Made by a program: the position numbers and the translations under genes. From Lineus longissimus (lineage: Eukaryota; Nemertea; Pilidiophora; Heteronemertea; Lineidae), in assembly GCF_910592395.1 (NCBI RefSeq), contig NC_088310.1:22513501-22577500 (forward strand): a stretch of DNA of 64,000 nt, written 5' to 3'. Every line of letters begins with the position of its first letter. The first letter of the stretch is position 1. Below the pieces are notes generated by a model. That model was not told the DNA's origin and searched no databases. It saw only the letters and a list, made by a program, of their open reading frames with translations. This document shows positions 1-11,150 of the stretch, in pieces.

Positions 1-1772
1 ATCACATCATAGGCCGTTTATTAACACGTGTAACGTGATCGTAGTCAGTTGTTGTTGTACAAATTAATAGAATAAATATCATAATATCATTTGAGACATT
101 TTTGTGCCCCTAAACTTCCTCTCAGTCTGTTGTGAGGTTGCATCATATTTAAGTGTGATACTGTTCGTTTTTTTACCAGCACATCGAGAGATATGAAATG
201 GGTCTGTAGTGCGAGAGCAAACTTCAAAGCATACGCAAGTCATTATACAGTGGTGGACAGAATCAACATCTTTCGTACCTCACTCCCTCGTAATGCCAAG
301 TCTCACCAAATCTTACCAAGCATGCCAAGTACATAACAATGCAGACTGTATTTTGCATGTTTCCCCTTTACATATACGATAATGGCATAAATATACCAGA
401 TTAATTCTAGCGCCACTAAACATGTTTGGCGGAACCATCTCAAACCAATCCGAGTCCCTTAAAACAAATTGAACATATTATGGGGGCGTGTCTGTCCATG
501 CAACACATAAGACGTTTTCACATGATTCTAACTTCGAAATAATAGCGTTGGCCAAAGGCATAAGCATATTCACTATTCCTTTATCGAACGTAATAAATCA
601 TCTTTGACTGATTCCTGGTTTGCGGCGGTCGATTCAGAAGAGATAACAAACCGGTGACTATGGTGACCGAAGACCTTACTCCTTGATCATGCTGATAGCA
701 ATTGTTTTGCGTTAATTTACATGTATATCATCGCGCTATCTGATTGCATATGGTGACCTGCACATGAAGCATGAAGCATAAATGACGCCGTGATGACAGC
801 GTGATTCGTTATTCCCTAATGTGACTCTACGTCCACTTCCTCAAACATGCATAAATCAATCGGAACATGCAGTTCGTTCACAATGTAAATATTGCTGTAA
901 CACGACCTTTTTCAAAATCAGTGGAATACTTTGCCTCGGAAGATACTCGAGTTCAACCGCTCCATTAATTTGTACGAAATCGACATAAAGGCCAACATGA
1001 CGTGATGACCATTATTAGACAAATTGGCGTCGCCCATTGTCTCGCCAAATTGAACAGGGTGAATGGCATCTCACAACCAAATAAAGGGTTTGGAGCTTTT
1101 GTAGCCCCTTTAAATTTGTTTGGCCTGCACAAAATAATGTACATTGTCGAGTCTTTTTAGCAAAGTGAAAGTGATTCTTAAAACCTTATGGTTTTTCATC
1201 TCGCGTAAGAACCTCTACGGGGTGCATACTTGCGTTGGCTGAAAAAACTTTTGAAGGTCTCTGAAGGTTGGGATTCGGCAACCACACCCTTAGAAATAAA
1301 GGTCTTAAAACCGAAATTGACTGAAAATTATTTGAAGGTATTTCAAGAGCTCAAAACCCTTTATTAGAGTGCACCTTCCACATTGATGTCACGTGCCACC
1401 CGATGGATGGAGTGGAAACTATTTAATAAAGATATACACTTTCGTTTCAATTTGAAAAAAATTGTAAATTGTCTTTTAACTAGTCGATGAAACCTATAAT
1501 GGCTCATTCAACTCTAAAATATCTGCCACGCTCTATGCACTATGATCAACGAGACGTGCTATGTCGTCCCATTTTGAACTGAAGTCGATACTCTTATTTC
1601 GTTTGCTACTAATGCTCATAAATTTTCATAAAAAACTTTTTTTCGGAGAATTTTAGTGAACCACTAGTCGCTTCAAAGTATGCACGCCCATGACACCATC
1701 AAACTGTTTTCCCTACACAGAGCCCATGTATAAAAATTTTACATATGATGATGCTTTTGTTGCTTAGCAAAT
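1..1772. other. Intergenic, no gene seen
   Basis: No open frame of convincing coding character and no exon with matching splice signals was found on either strand. The sequence is AT-rich and unique-looking by eye, with only small runs such as a repeated 'gaagcat' near 766-780. It ends at the left foldback element. Confidence 0.6.
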
Positions 1773-2032
1773 TATATAGGCCGGGTCTATATGGCAAGCC
1801 GCTCGCCGAACAGGCATCTTTTTTTGTCCTGTTTGGAGAGCCGCTTGCCAAACAGCACTAAAAAGCCACCATGTTCGGCCAGCCGGGCTTGCCAAACAGG
1901 TAAAAAATCTACCCTGTTTGGCGAGCTGGAGACTTTACTTTAATATTAATGAGTTCGGCTCTCCATTCAGGACAAGAAAAAGTCGCTGTTTGGTAAGCCG
2001 GGCTTGCCAAGTAGTCACTTCCAATTATATAT
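1773..2032 (+). repeat. Foldback/MITE-like element, left copy
   Basis: A ~260-bp block built from repeated words of the type ctgtttgg / ccaaacag (also ctgttcgg / ccgaacag), occurring about seven times in both orientations and separated by T-rich or A-rich spacers. Each copy starts with tatataggcc and ends near a related sequence, giving short imperfect terminal inverted repeats with a TTGGCAAGCC core. The reverse complement matches 7650-7918 almost throughout, with only scattered substitutions. There is no coding capacity. It is most simply a non-autonomous MITE or foldback element; class and target duplication are not determined. Confidence 0.7.
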
Positions 2033-2254
2033 CGAACTCAACAACTGCTTAGCACTTTAGTAATGAATTGAACAAAGCATTGTCGCACAATGGGTTTTTA
2101 ATCAACTGTAAATTACGTATTACTATCACGGCTATAGTCCAATTGATTCTGCATTGTTGCGAATTAATTTGAAAAAAACCACTTATACGCAAGCGTGCGC
2201 CCGTGGACAAACCCCCACCTATGCAAAAAGACAGTCCGGTGATACTTGTGTACA

Positions 2255-3803
2255 TGTATAATATACTGTGATGCTTAGTTGGCATGTTGTTGGTGTTGAC
2301 ATGCTAACTGGATCTATTGTACCAGTGTTAAAGAAGCCTACTTTGGACCCTAATATACCGGGTAATTACCGTCCTATAACTGTGAGCACTTGCTATTCTA
2401 AACTGCTGGAATGTCTCATCAAACCTGACTGTGATAACTGTAGTGAAACTCAATTTGGGTTCAGGCCTGGCCTTGGCACTGATCAGGCATGTGCATTCTT
2501 ACATGATACTGTAGCTTATTTCAATTCCAATTCAAGCCCTGTTTATGCCTGTAGCTTGGATGCAGAAAAATGCTTTGACAGGATATGGCATGATGGTCTC
2601 ATGTACAAGTTATTACCCCGTATCCCTCTTAATCACTGGCTCATTTTGTATGAGTGGTATTCCCGCCTGAGGGCACTGGTTGTGTGGAACGGTCAACACA
2701 GTGTTAAGTTTAGAGTAACCCGAGGCATACGACAGGGTAGTATACTGTCACCTCTCCTTTTTATAATGTTCACAGATGACTTACTTAATGAACTCTCCAA
2801 CTCTGGCCTTGGATTGCGTGTATCCCAGTATTTATTTAATAACTTCGCATATGCGGATGATGTTAATCTAATGGCGTTAAGTGCCCCAGGGTTACAGGGT
2901 CTAATTGACATTTGCTCAAGATATGCCAATAGGTGGCAGTTCATCTTTGGCTTTAAGAAGACACGTTGTATAATATTTGGTAAAGAAATCTTATCCAAGA
3001 CTCCAGTTTGGTATTTAGATGACAATGTAATTTCTGTAGATGACGAGGTAGACATCCTTGGTGTTAAGTTCTGTACAAGCCTGATATCACCATCTCATGT
3101 AGAGCAGAGGGTCTCTGCTGCTCAGCGTCGAGCTTTCAGTTTATTAAGTGCAGGTTTCAGTTATCCGGGCCTATGTTCAGCTGCCAAAGTGTATTTATGG
3201 AAAACCGCTATTTTACCTATTGCAATCTCTGGATGTTCTAGCGTGTATATGAACAAACACGATCTGACTATTTTAAACAGTTTTCAGAGTAATAATTTTA
3301 AACGGGTGCTCGGTTTACCGAAGCGATCACACCATGGCAAGCTTCTGAAAGCCATTTCTGTTAATCCTGTCTCCTCTGTGATCCTCAATAGTAAGTTATT
3401 ACTTTTTAACCGTATTTTTAAACGTCGGTCCCCGGCTAGTGCTAATAACGCTGTTCTTTTGGCTGAATTTTTAACGGGGCGTGGTTGTACTGCTGGTACA
3501 CTGTTGCACGATGTCTCCCATCACGTGTCGCCTGCTGTTCTTGCTTTTTCAGACCGTCCCCGCTCGCTCTGCCCCGTTGGCGTGGCCTCTGTTGGCGAGG
3601 ATGGCGTAGTTGACTCTCTTAGGTCTCTCCTCCTCGACGACAGATACTGCTCCCCGGGGTCGCGCGAGAGGGGGCTGGTCAAACTTTTGGTACGAGCTTT
3701 TTAATCATGTACTGTTTTATATTTGTTGAACTTTTATGTATCTATTGTACTTGTCATTGTTCTCCTGTTTGGAGGTTTAAATAAATATTAAAATGTCAAT
3801 GGC
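2255..3803 (+). mobile_element. 5'-truncated LINE-type retrotransposon copy
   Basis: This is the element carrying the RT frame. After the stop at 3704 there is a ~90-nt 3' tail containing ttaaataaatattaaaa (3777-3794), which could serve as polyadenylation or tail sequence. Both boundaries are approximate: the left one is where RT homology starts, and I could not find a clear target-site duplication. It lies between the two inverted foldback copies. Confidence 0.65.
2268..3704 (+). CDS. Reverse transcriptase ORF of a 5'-truncated non-LTR retrotransposon
   Basis: The 478-aa open frame begins almost exactly at the start of the RT palm. It shows the fingers motif GNYRPIT (~aa 31-37), FGFRPGLGTDQA, the catalytic motif A region CSLDAEKCFDRIW, the RGIRQGSILSPLLF motif, and the active-site box FAYADD. 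It continues through the thumb and a C-terminal region without stop or frameshift. No endonuclease domain lies upstream and stops occur just before 2268, so the 5' end is lost, as is usual for target-primed retrotransposition. The intact remaining frame suggests a fairly young insertion. Domain order fits the CR1/Jockey/I side of LINEs; the clade is not resolved. The listed start is only the first possible codon and not a biological start. Confidence 0.88.
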   Translation: MMLSWHVVGVDMLTGSIVPVLKKPTLDPNIPGNYRPITVSTCYSKLLECLIKPDCDNCSETQFGFRPGLGTDQACAFLHDTVAYFNSNSSPVYACSLDAEKCFDRIWHDGLMYKLLPRIPLNHWLILYEWYSRLRALVVWNGQHSVKFRVTRGIRQGSILSPLLFIMFTDDLLNELSNSGLGLRVSQYLFNNFAYADDVNLMALSAPGLQGLIDICSRYANRWQFIFGFKKTRCIIFGKEILSKTPVWYLDDNVISVDDEVDILGVKFCTSLISPSHVEQRVSAAQRRAFSLLSAGFSYPGLCSAAKVYLWKTAILPIAISGCSSVYMNKHDLTILNSFQSNNFKRVLGLPKRSHHGKLLKAISVNPVSSVILNSKLLLFNRIFKRRSPASANNAVLLAEFLTGRGCTAGTLLHDVSHHVSPAVLAFSDRPRSLCPVGVASVGEDGVVDSLRSLLLDDRYCSPGSRERGLVKLLVRAF

Positions 3804-5429
3804 ACTGTTGGTGTCGTGATGCCGCATAATAAAACAAAAATAAACTTTGTTTCTACTACAATTGAAATTTAATAACTATTGATGAGGCGTTCAACATTTA
3901 AAAAAAATCATAACCAGAACGTCTCATCTTTTTCACACTTAGTGAGACTATACGGCGAAGAAACACACCACTACGTAAGCAAGCGTACGCAAAATGGGCC
4001 TTAAATTAACAAATGTCCGCCCCACGTTGCGTACGTAGGTTAGTAGAGTCCGATCAACTGATCACAAACCAAATCAAGTGCACAAATAGTGCGAAAAAAT
4101 TAAATTCGAAAAGTAATAACTAAGATGTGCATACCCTTCGCGGTTTCCTTTCCTATGATTCAGCTGCAATGGTCAAGAATATTCAGTTCGGCTTACTACT
4201 GGAAATAATCCTACGCACCTTTATATCTCGATCGGCCCTTATCTGCAGATTCAGTGATGTCTGATACTAGGACGGCCTCATCACACTGGACCACTAGTTT
4301 GAATTATATGCAACACTCAAAAACGGTGATATTCGCGCGCAAAGCATTCTTTCATTACTACCGGTATGAACATTATAGCCTTGCAGCCAGTATTCGTTTG
4401 ATAAGCAGCCAGCAATGGTGCGTACATTGCTGCTATCGTGCCGGGGATACAGCCGCTGTGGAAGGTGAAGCTGGATTGTTGCTGGTCGATACGGGATGGC
4501 GTTGTATCATACACGGACTAAGGATGTCGATATGATGGAATATTCGTTATAACTTTGGTAAGCATGCTTGTACGAACCTTGCTGATGTGTAATGTTACTC
4601 GTACATGTAAGTGAACGACCTCGATTCGTGTACCAATTCGGATATGGCTGTAAACATATATAGCGGCACAACCAACGCTGATATTGTCACTCGTTGTCAC
4701 CCTACCTACATTGTATTTGCTGCAATAGGGTGCAACACAGCATACCTGCTGACATTGACAGCGTGTTTACCCTCGAATAATTCAGTGCACTAGTTCAGAT
4801 TGCTATATCAAACGTACATTCTTACGTGTATATAATGCAGGCATATCACCGCAATTATCAGCGATGGTTACTGAACGATGCAATCATCCTTCATCTCCAT
4901 CTTCGGGGTGCCTTTAGAGGCATGCACATCGAATCTAAGTATTGTCATAACAGTTGACTATGAACATAATGATCTATTTCCACAGAAGTCATGATTTTTT
5001 TATTGTTTGCTAATAATCACAAACAAGCAAACAAACAAAATTTTCGTTGTCTAACTCGGAATTTGTAATCAGATTAGTGATCATCCACATCCTTATGGGA
5101 GATTTTCCATCCGTATCGGCGCATATTTGCATTGGCACACTGGGTAGTGGCGTTCCCGTTGCCACCACCCTACGCCATTTCCACATTTTAGAAAAGTGTT
5201 TTTTGATGAGGATAATGTAGGCAAATCGAGTGTGGATAAAAAAAATTAACAAACGGTGTGGATTGCTTCACGTTGCTCAGCGCGGCACATGGCCAGACTA
5301 TCCTGATGTATCAATAGATCATTTTCACATATGTTTTTCAGCCACCATGAACCACGGCTTCGTCTTCGGCAGAACCCACACGCTATACCCCGCTTATCTC
5401 TAACAGGAGTATATCATATCACCTTACCG
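3804..5429. other. Intergenic, nothing recognised
   Basis: Short open frames exist on both strands (for example 4254-4535 +), but none shows a recognisable domain, bounded exon or codon pattern. I see no RNA gene or strong repeat here. Confidence 0.55.
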
Positions 5430-6425
5430 ATATGGTAGTTGATAAAGTATGGAATAAGTGAAACCTTGGAAACACTGATAAACCTTGTAATATTCAATGT
5501 AAACCATGGAATCACTGTGCAAATAGCGCGGGAAATCGGGTGCGTTCCTTCCACGATTTATACCCTCCCAACTGACAGTCTCGTCCCAGCTGACTTTATT
5601 GATAGCAATTTGCCAGTTAGTTCAGAAGCCAACATTTTTAATGTGGAGGATGACGTCATCAATAACAATTGGCAATGCGCTGTGTTCGTTAAAATATTTT
5701 ATTTCTGTTCAATGGAAGCAAAAATTAGTTTTTATGATTGTTTTGTATTCCATAGACGATAAAGTATTATGCTCGGTACTAGATGCACGAGATCATAGGA
5801 CAAACACACACGTGAATAAAAAAAACCGCTTAGAACTGGTGACGTCAGAAAGATCTCTGCATCTAGAAGATGTAAGAAATCGCTCACGGCGAAGGAAATT
5901 TTCATCCGCAAACTTCGGTAATAAACATACATGACTAGGCTTCTTTTATTCATCGTTTGTTATAAAATATCAGTCAATCATAGACAATTAGGCCTAGACA
6001 TAGTCGTCAACCTTATCCATGCATAATGCATGACAGGCCCCCAACTTCCCAAGCAACTCGTCTGATCGAAAAGGCCCCGCGTGGTGGTGGCGTATTTATA
6101 AGCGGAGCGCTATTGGTCCATATTATGGGTGTGTGGTGGGCGTGTCTTCCCATATTTGGGAGATCAGTACTGTACACTGGAGGCGAGGTACAACTGGGTT
6201 GTTTTAAAATATAGACTATTGAATCGGATATGCGACAGATTTCTAAATTACCATAAAATTCCGATCTGATCATGTAAGAATAAGCTCCAAATGTTGATTC
6301 GTAACCACGTTAGGTTCGAATGGCATTATTTCATGTTTTTATGCATTTTAAGGAGTGTTTCCAAGGTTTATCAGTGTTTCCAAGGTTTCACTAATTCCAT
6401 ACTTTATCACCTACCATCAGATATA
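5430..6425. repeat. 1-kb segment bounded by ~65-bp inverted repeats
   Basis: The left arm at ~5431-5495 (ggtagttgataaagtatgga, then gtgaaaccttggaaacactgataaacct) recurs as its reverse complement at ~6360-6420, where the core ccaaggtttatcagtgtttc is partly doubled. Outside and inside the arms the similarity stops. The bounded segment contains no ORF of note, but it does contain the minus-strand promoter-like module at 6091-6160. It could be a non-autonomous DNA transposon that captured host sequence, or a chance local inversion. Confidence 0.5.
6091..6160 (-). promoter_or_regulatory. CArG/CCAAT/TATA promoter-like module
   Basis: Read on the minus strand, in order: a perfect CArG/SRE box CCAAATATGG (6150-6159), CACCC/GC-rich boxes (~6129-6145), a second CArG-like box CCATAATATG (6119-6128, one base from consensus), a CCAAT box (6112-6116) and a TATA box TTATAAATA (~6092-6101). 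The spacing is compact and in the order expected of an SRF-driven promoter such as those of cytoskeletal or muscle actin genes. The predicted start would be near 6060-6070 going leftward. I found no actin-type or other coding exon downstream, so it is either an orphan or captured promoter, or drives an unrecognised transcript. Function is inferred from motifs only. Confidence 0.5.
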
Positions 6426-7649
6426 GCCTATTCCTTCATTGGCATCTTTGGTGCCGTGCACCAAGGTTCTGCAATCAAACGGCAATATCAATGGCAATGT
6501 AACCTGATTGTTAGTTTAAAGGACTACTTTGCAGACAATGTTCTGAGTAAACGATGATCCTTGACGATCCGCCTGGATTGATCATATGCTTCTTCTGTCG
6601 CGATAGGAACAAAGATAAAAGGACATCTGACGACGTTAGGGCCTATGTCTTTTGCCACTAAATTTTCATCTCCTCAGGCCTATTGTAGTCAGAAACTGAT
6701 TTGTTCATGATTTTAGGTTTTGAACGTGCTAATCAAACGTAGCTTTTGTCGAGCAGTGATCTCTTTACATTGGGATACATTTCATTCGAACTTGGTGAAA
6801 TCAATTCGCCTAATCCTTTTACAGGTGTAAAAGGAAACGACGTCCTAGAAATGCAGGACCCCATACAAGCTGTGTATTGTCAACGAATGTGGTTAATGGT
6901 TTGGTAAAGGTTAGATACATAATCTTCAACAAAGGAACTCGGCGACTTTATTGACTTTAACAAAAGGACCGGACTTAGATTCCGGGGGAACTTGCATTTC
7001 TTTTACACCAGGCGCAACGTATGATATCACATGGACACACATGTCCATTACTGTTGAGATGCATGCCATACTCCGGCGCTGTGATAGTAGTCGTGTGATG
7101 AGGCGAAATGTCTGCTTAGGAGAATGATTGTATGCAGCATTTCATTGATCAGGCCCGCCCTGATTTAATCATTTTGTGGCATGAATTTAGCCCATGTCCC
7201 ATTTCAAGCATGCTAATGCTACAGTATACACTGTAGGCCTCTATAGCCCGAGGACTTCCAATGTTCTCCATCCATTCAACAAAAAACACCTTGTTTCAAT
7301 AGCTGTTTATGCAGGATCCAGAGAATGTAAACAGCATTGGGACTGGTGTGAATAGATACCAGTAGGTTGAGCAGGTCAGCAGGTACAGGCCGTTCCAATC
7401 ATCCCCCTACACTCAGCTGTTCACCCAACAGGGAGTGCAGGTAACTGATTAAGCCCGTGCATAACTAAACAGTAATGGCTTGGCTTCTGTGCTTGGTAAG
7501 GAGAATTGATGGATCAAATTGAAAATTCCTCATTACTGCTGCTGAAGTAAATTTTGAAAAAAATAAACAACATCAGGATAACATGTGCCAAATTTCAAAG
7601 CGATACAACGTCCCTTAGTGTCACTTAACTCGTCCCCCTTCCCGGCAGT
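6426..7649. other. Intergenic, nothing recognised
   Basis: No supported exon, RNA gene or repeat was seen. The sequence has mixed composition and ends at the right foldback element. Confidence 0.5.
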
Positions 7650-7918
7650 ATTATTATATAGGCCTATAGGAAGTGACTACTTGGCAAGCCCGGCTTACCA
7701 AACAGCGACTTTTTCTTGTCCTGAATGGAGAGCCGAACTCATTAATATTAAAGTAAAGTCTCCAGCACGCCAAACAGGGTAGATTTTTTAACCTGTTTGG
7801 CAAGCGCGGCTGGCCGAACAGGGTGGCTTTTTAGTGCTGTTTGGCAAGCGGCTCTCCAAACAGGACAAAAAAAGATGCCTGTTCGGCGTGCGGCTTGCCA
7901 AATAGATCCGGCCTTATA
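7650..7918 (-). repeat. Foldback/MITE-like element, right copy
   Basis: Inverted copy of the block at 1773-2032, with the same order of ccaaacag/ctgtttgg sub-repeats and the same A/T spacers when reverse-complemented. It is framed by ttatataggcct on the left and ggccttatata on the right, which reads as its own short terminal inverted repeat. Two independent insertions of one MITE family in opposite orientation are therefore more likely than one large element with 260-bp termini, although the pair does enclose 5.6 kb including the LINE fragment. Confidence 0.68.
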
Positions 7919-7954
7919 TATAATAGATTAGGCTACCTGGATGGGTCCTGCCGT

Positions 7955-9396
7955 GCAGCGATTTCCGGGCATGGCGATTTAGCGGATCCTGCGGATTCTG
8001 CGGATTCTGCGAAATCTGGTCTGCAGCGGATTGGTATCCGGTCGTTTCGCTCCCTGACGTTTTCGCCCCCACCATTAGGCCCCACGTGGTGGCACTGAAG
8101 GTGGCCGCTTATGGCTGCCGTGATGTATGGACATCATCAGTCATCATGTGACTTGAATATCTTATTAATGATGGATCATCAAGGCAATCGTATGTTGCTC
8201 GTGCACAATTTTGCGATGTTGTAAAATAAAGAGAGACGTGTCAACCAGGCCAGTGTAGAAGTTTAAAATGTCCCCTGGAAAAAGTGTCCGTCCCTATTGT
8301 ATTCTGCACGATATTAACAAATTAACGAATGAGCGAAAATGACGTGTGTTGTTCGGGTGCGTAACGACTTACACGATTACGGGCCAACTCGGCCTATTAC
8401 CAATTCGGCCTGGGTTATAGATCACGGTCAATGGTCTCAATCTCTCATAAGGGAGGGTTTTTTTATTCATGCGCCCCCCCCCCCCCCCCCTCACTGTAGT
8501 TCCTAAAATCATTGATTTCTCGGTCCTTACAGTATGTCAGTGTTGATTCAGCAGTTGTTTTGGCAAAGACATGTTTTTTTCGAGTTTCTGAAATCTAGAG
8601 CGCTACTCAATAGGCGGCTAACAAGAAACTACAGTACGCATTTATACTGTTTTTGCCGACGTATGTGTACACTGAACTTGGGATGTGCGTCGGCCCCGTG
8701 TTGAAATGCCGTCCAGTGCCAGTTGGTGCGTTTTTCGCTGATTTGTGCAAAATTCAACATAGCTCAAAAGTTTAATGTTTGACCCTCGATTTTTTTTGAT
8801 TTTTTTGTAGCGTAAGCAACTGTCTTTCATGGGAGAATGGTCACTCTAAGAATTATTCAGGAAGAAATGTATAATATTTGAGGGTTTTCGTAATTGTCCG
8901 GCCCAATTGGCAATATTGCCATTTGGGATGGTGAACAGAGCTAGGAGCAAATGTGACGCTTATGATTTATTTAAAGAAATAAAATGCCCGATTTAACATC
9001 CTGCAGAATCAGGGGAATCGGGCGTTTCCAGTGATATACGACACAAATGGGTTGTCCTCATGCATTCAATTTGGAAACGCATTTTAAAATAGATGTTACG
9101 TCCTGTTAATGGAGCACGTCATCATCGCGTACATTTGGGAAAAACTCCCTAACGAGACCAATGTGGAAATCGTCCGATAATAGAATGCAGACATTTTTTT
9201 CATGCATGTTGGGGTTTTTCCGAAATGCTTGATAATCTTAGCGGTTTAGACAATTTAACAGTTATGGAATATTACAAATATTTATTATAAGGATAATTTA
9301 TCATAATATCGATATTCTCGGGCTGTTTTTATGCTGATTCCGCCCAGATTCCGCAGAATCCGCAGGATCCGCTAAATCGCCATGGCCGCGATTTCC
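7955..9396. repeat. 1.4-kb segment bounded by ~50-bp inverted repeats
   Basis: The left arm (about 7955-8019) contains atggcgatttagcggatcct followed by tandem gcggattct units. The right arm (about 9345-9396) is its reverse complement with a few differences. The interior shows no coding frame. It contains a pure run of 17 C residues at 8474-8490. The arms suggest a non-autonomous DNA transposon, but no target duplication was identified. Confidence 0.45.
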
Positions 9397-9645
9397 TACC
9401 TTTAATCATGTACGTCCGATAAATGTCGTTGCTATGCAGGTACTGATGCGTATTGTATTTGATCCATTTTTACTCTATTGGTCGATAACGACTTTTTTCT
9501 TCCTATGCAAAAAAATGACAATCGCATAGCTAAAACGACACCAACAGTATCTACGACTTGACCTGCTGAGGAAGGATGATAACTTCTTTAACGGGATATT
9601 AATCAATGTTTTATTTCCTCTTTCCAGTGGAAAACCACAGTCACT

Positions 9646-11001
9646 ATGAGGGCCCTCCTAAAACGCTGGTTACTGCTTGCACTTTCAGGGACGACACTGA
9701 CTTTGATACTCGTAAGCAATCTTCATTCGCCAAGGCACATTTTTAAAAGGGCGCACTGGCGACGCACGTCTGCGATAAGTGATGAAACGTTCCTTATGGA
9801 TACGACGCTTGCTGCTGACGTCCATTCTGTGAGAATTACAAGACACAGGCCAGACCTGGATCCAACAACTGCGTCGGGAAAAACTGCTAGTTCTCGCAAC
9901 CCGAATACCGATCTTGCAACCACCGTACCAACTATTTCGTCTTATAGCTCCCCTAGAACAGCTATTCTAAAGATTGTCAAATTCTCGACTTCGTCTTCTT
10001 TAAGATTGAAAGACTTTAATTCACCCTTTAAATATTCAACTTTTCAAGCAACGAAACGGAGCAGCACTGCAGCCCAGACTGGAGGACATATTCAGGCCAA
10101 AACACCAGGCATAACATCAGCAGATCCTTCAAAAGGAAGTACATTCTCCACGCTGGTGTTGGTTCAAAGGTTGGGTGAGTTGGCGATAAAGCCTGCTAAA
10201 ACATTGAGAGCAAAGACTACAGCCGTTTGGATGAAGTTTCAAAATCAACAAATTAGGAGAAAGATGACGAAGATCAGCGAACGCTTACTTGGGAAGAGAG
10301 ATAAACACACATTGTTGACGACTTTAAATGTGTTTTTGGCCGTTTTGAACAAATCCCAGATTGGCTACATGATTTATGGTGGGACGCTCCTAGGTTCCTG
10401 GAGACACCATGGATTTATACCTTGGGATGACGATATAGATATACTCATGGACGTCAATGACAAACCAAAGCTTTTAAATGCTTGTAAAGCTATACAAAAC
10501 TACACTGCAATGAACGCGGGAAGTAGGATCAAGTTCTACTCCGACAACGCTCCAGTGATGACTAATTTTGGGTGGAAATGGCCGTATTTAGATTTGCAGT
10601 TCTATACTAGTAATACGACGCATATATGGGACGTTGCTAGTGAATTCTCAAAAACCAAGTATTTAAGAGATTACACATTTCCACTTCATGTAAGACCATT
10701 TGAAGGACTAGACGTCCTTGCGCCAGCGAAATCATTAAGGTTTCTTTGGACATATTACGGTCAGACTCAAACCTGCAGCACAGGATGGTATACCCACAGA
10801 GAAGAAAGGGCAGCGTCGTCTGTGCACGTTCCGTGCAAGCAGTTCGCCGACCTTTACCCTTTTGTTCATCGGCGTGTGAAAGATGGGTTAATGGAAGAAA
10901 CTCTTAAGTTTAAAAACCATACGATGAAACAGAGACTAGTCAATGAACCATTAGATTCTATATCGGATCCATATGGTTTGATTTTGTTAGGCAAATCGTA
11001 A
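9646..11001 (+). CDS. LicD-family (fukutin-like) putative phosphotransferase, gene 1
   Basis: A 451-aa type II membrane protein in one coding exon. Residues ~8-24 form a hydrophobic signal anchor after RALLKR, followed by a Ser/Thr-rich stem (~30-200) and the LicD domain. The diagnostic motif GGTLLGSWRHHGFIPWDDD is at 245-263, with the acidic DDDID (261-265) expected to bind metal. Later conserved blocks include WKWPYLDLQFY and FPLHVRPFEGLDVLAP. LicD relatives include choline-phosphate transferases and fukutin/FKRP, which add phospho-alditols to glycans in the Golgi; the substrate here is unknown. A splice acceptor (ttcctctttccag, AG at 9626-9627) lies 18 nt before the ATG, implying a 5'-UTR intron exactly as in the paralog at 52165. 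It stops ~50 residues earlier than that paralog and lacks its C-terminal hydrophobic segment; a missed last exon is possible. Confidence 0.85.
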   Translation: MRALLKRWLLLALSGTTLTLILVSNLHSPRHIFKRAHWRRTSAISDETFLMDTTLAADVHSVRITRHRPDLDPTTASGKTASSRNPNTDLATTVPTISSYSSPRTAILKIVKFSTSSSLRLKDFNSPFKYSTFQATKRSSTAAQTGGHIQAKTPGITSADPSKGSTFSTLVLVQRLGELAIKPAKTLRAKTTAVWMKFQNQQIRRKMTKISERLLGKRDKHTLLTTLNVFLAVLNKSQIGYMIYGGTLLGSWRHHGFIPWDDDIDILMDVNDKPKLLNACKAIQNYTAMNAGSRIKFYSDNAPVMTNFGWKWPYLDLQFYTSNTTHIWDVASEFSKTKYLRDYTFPLHVRPFEGLDVLAPAKSLRFLWTYYGQTQTCSTGWYTHREERAASSVHVPCKQFADLYPFVHRRVKDGLMEETLKFKNHTMKQRLVNEPLDSISDPYGLILLGKS

Positions 11002-11082
11002 TCAACTGCTGAGGTTTCAAAATGGGCAGGGCAATTTCGAGTAAAAGGTTTTTAAAAAATGTGTTAAACATGTCTACGTTCT

Positions 11083-11088
11083 ATTAAA
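11083..11088 (+). terminator. Possible polyadenylation signal of LicD gene 1
   Basis: ATTAAA lies 82 nt after the stop codon. It is the nearest candidate signal on this strand; no transcript evidence. Confidence 0.35.
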
Positions 11089-11150
11089 TTAACCAGACCT
11101 CAGTCTTCAGTTTTGTTGGTGATACAGTCAGTGAGAGTATGTAGACTAAA

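Noticed and set aside
1773-2032. Regularly spaced short repeats that could suggest a CRISPR array
   Set aside because: Repeats occur in both orientations with spacers of irregular length and A/T-only content, and the genome is clearly eukaryotic; it is a foldback element.
6013-6273. Overlapping 60-86 codon frames on both strands
   Set aside because: They coincide with the GC-rich CArG/CCAAT/TATA module; composition, not coding, explains the absence of stops.
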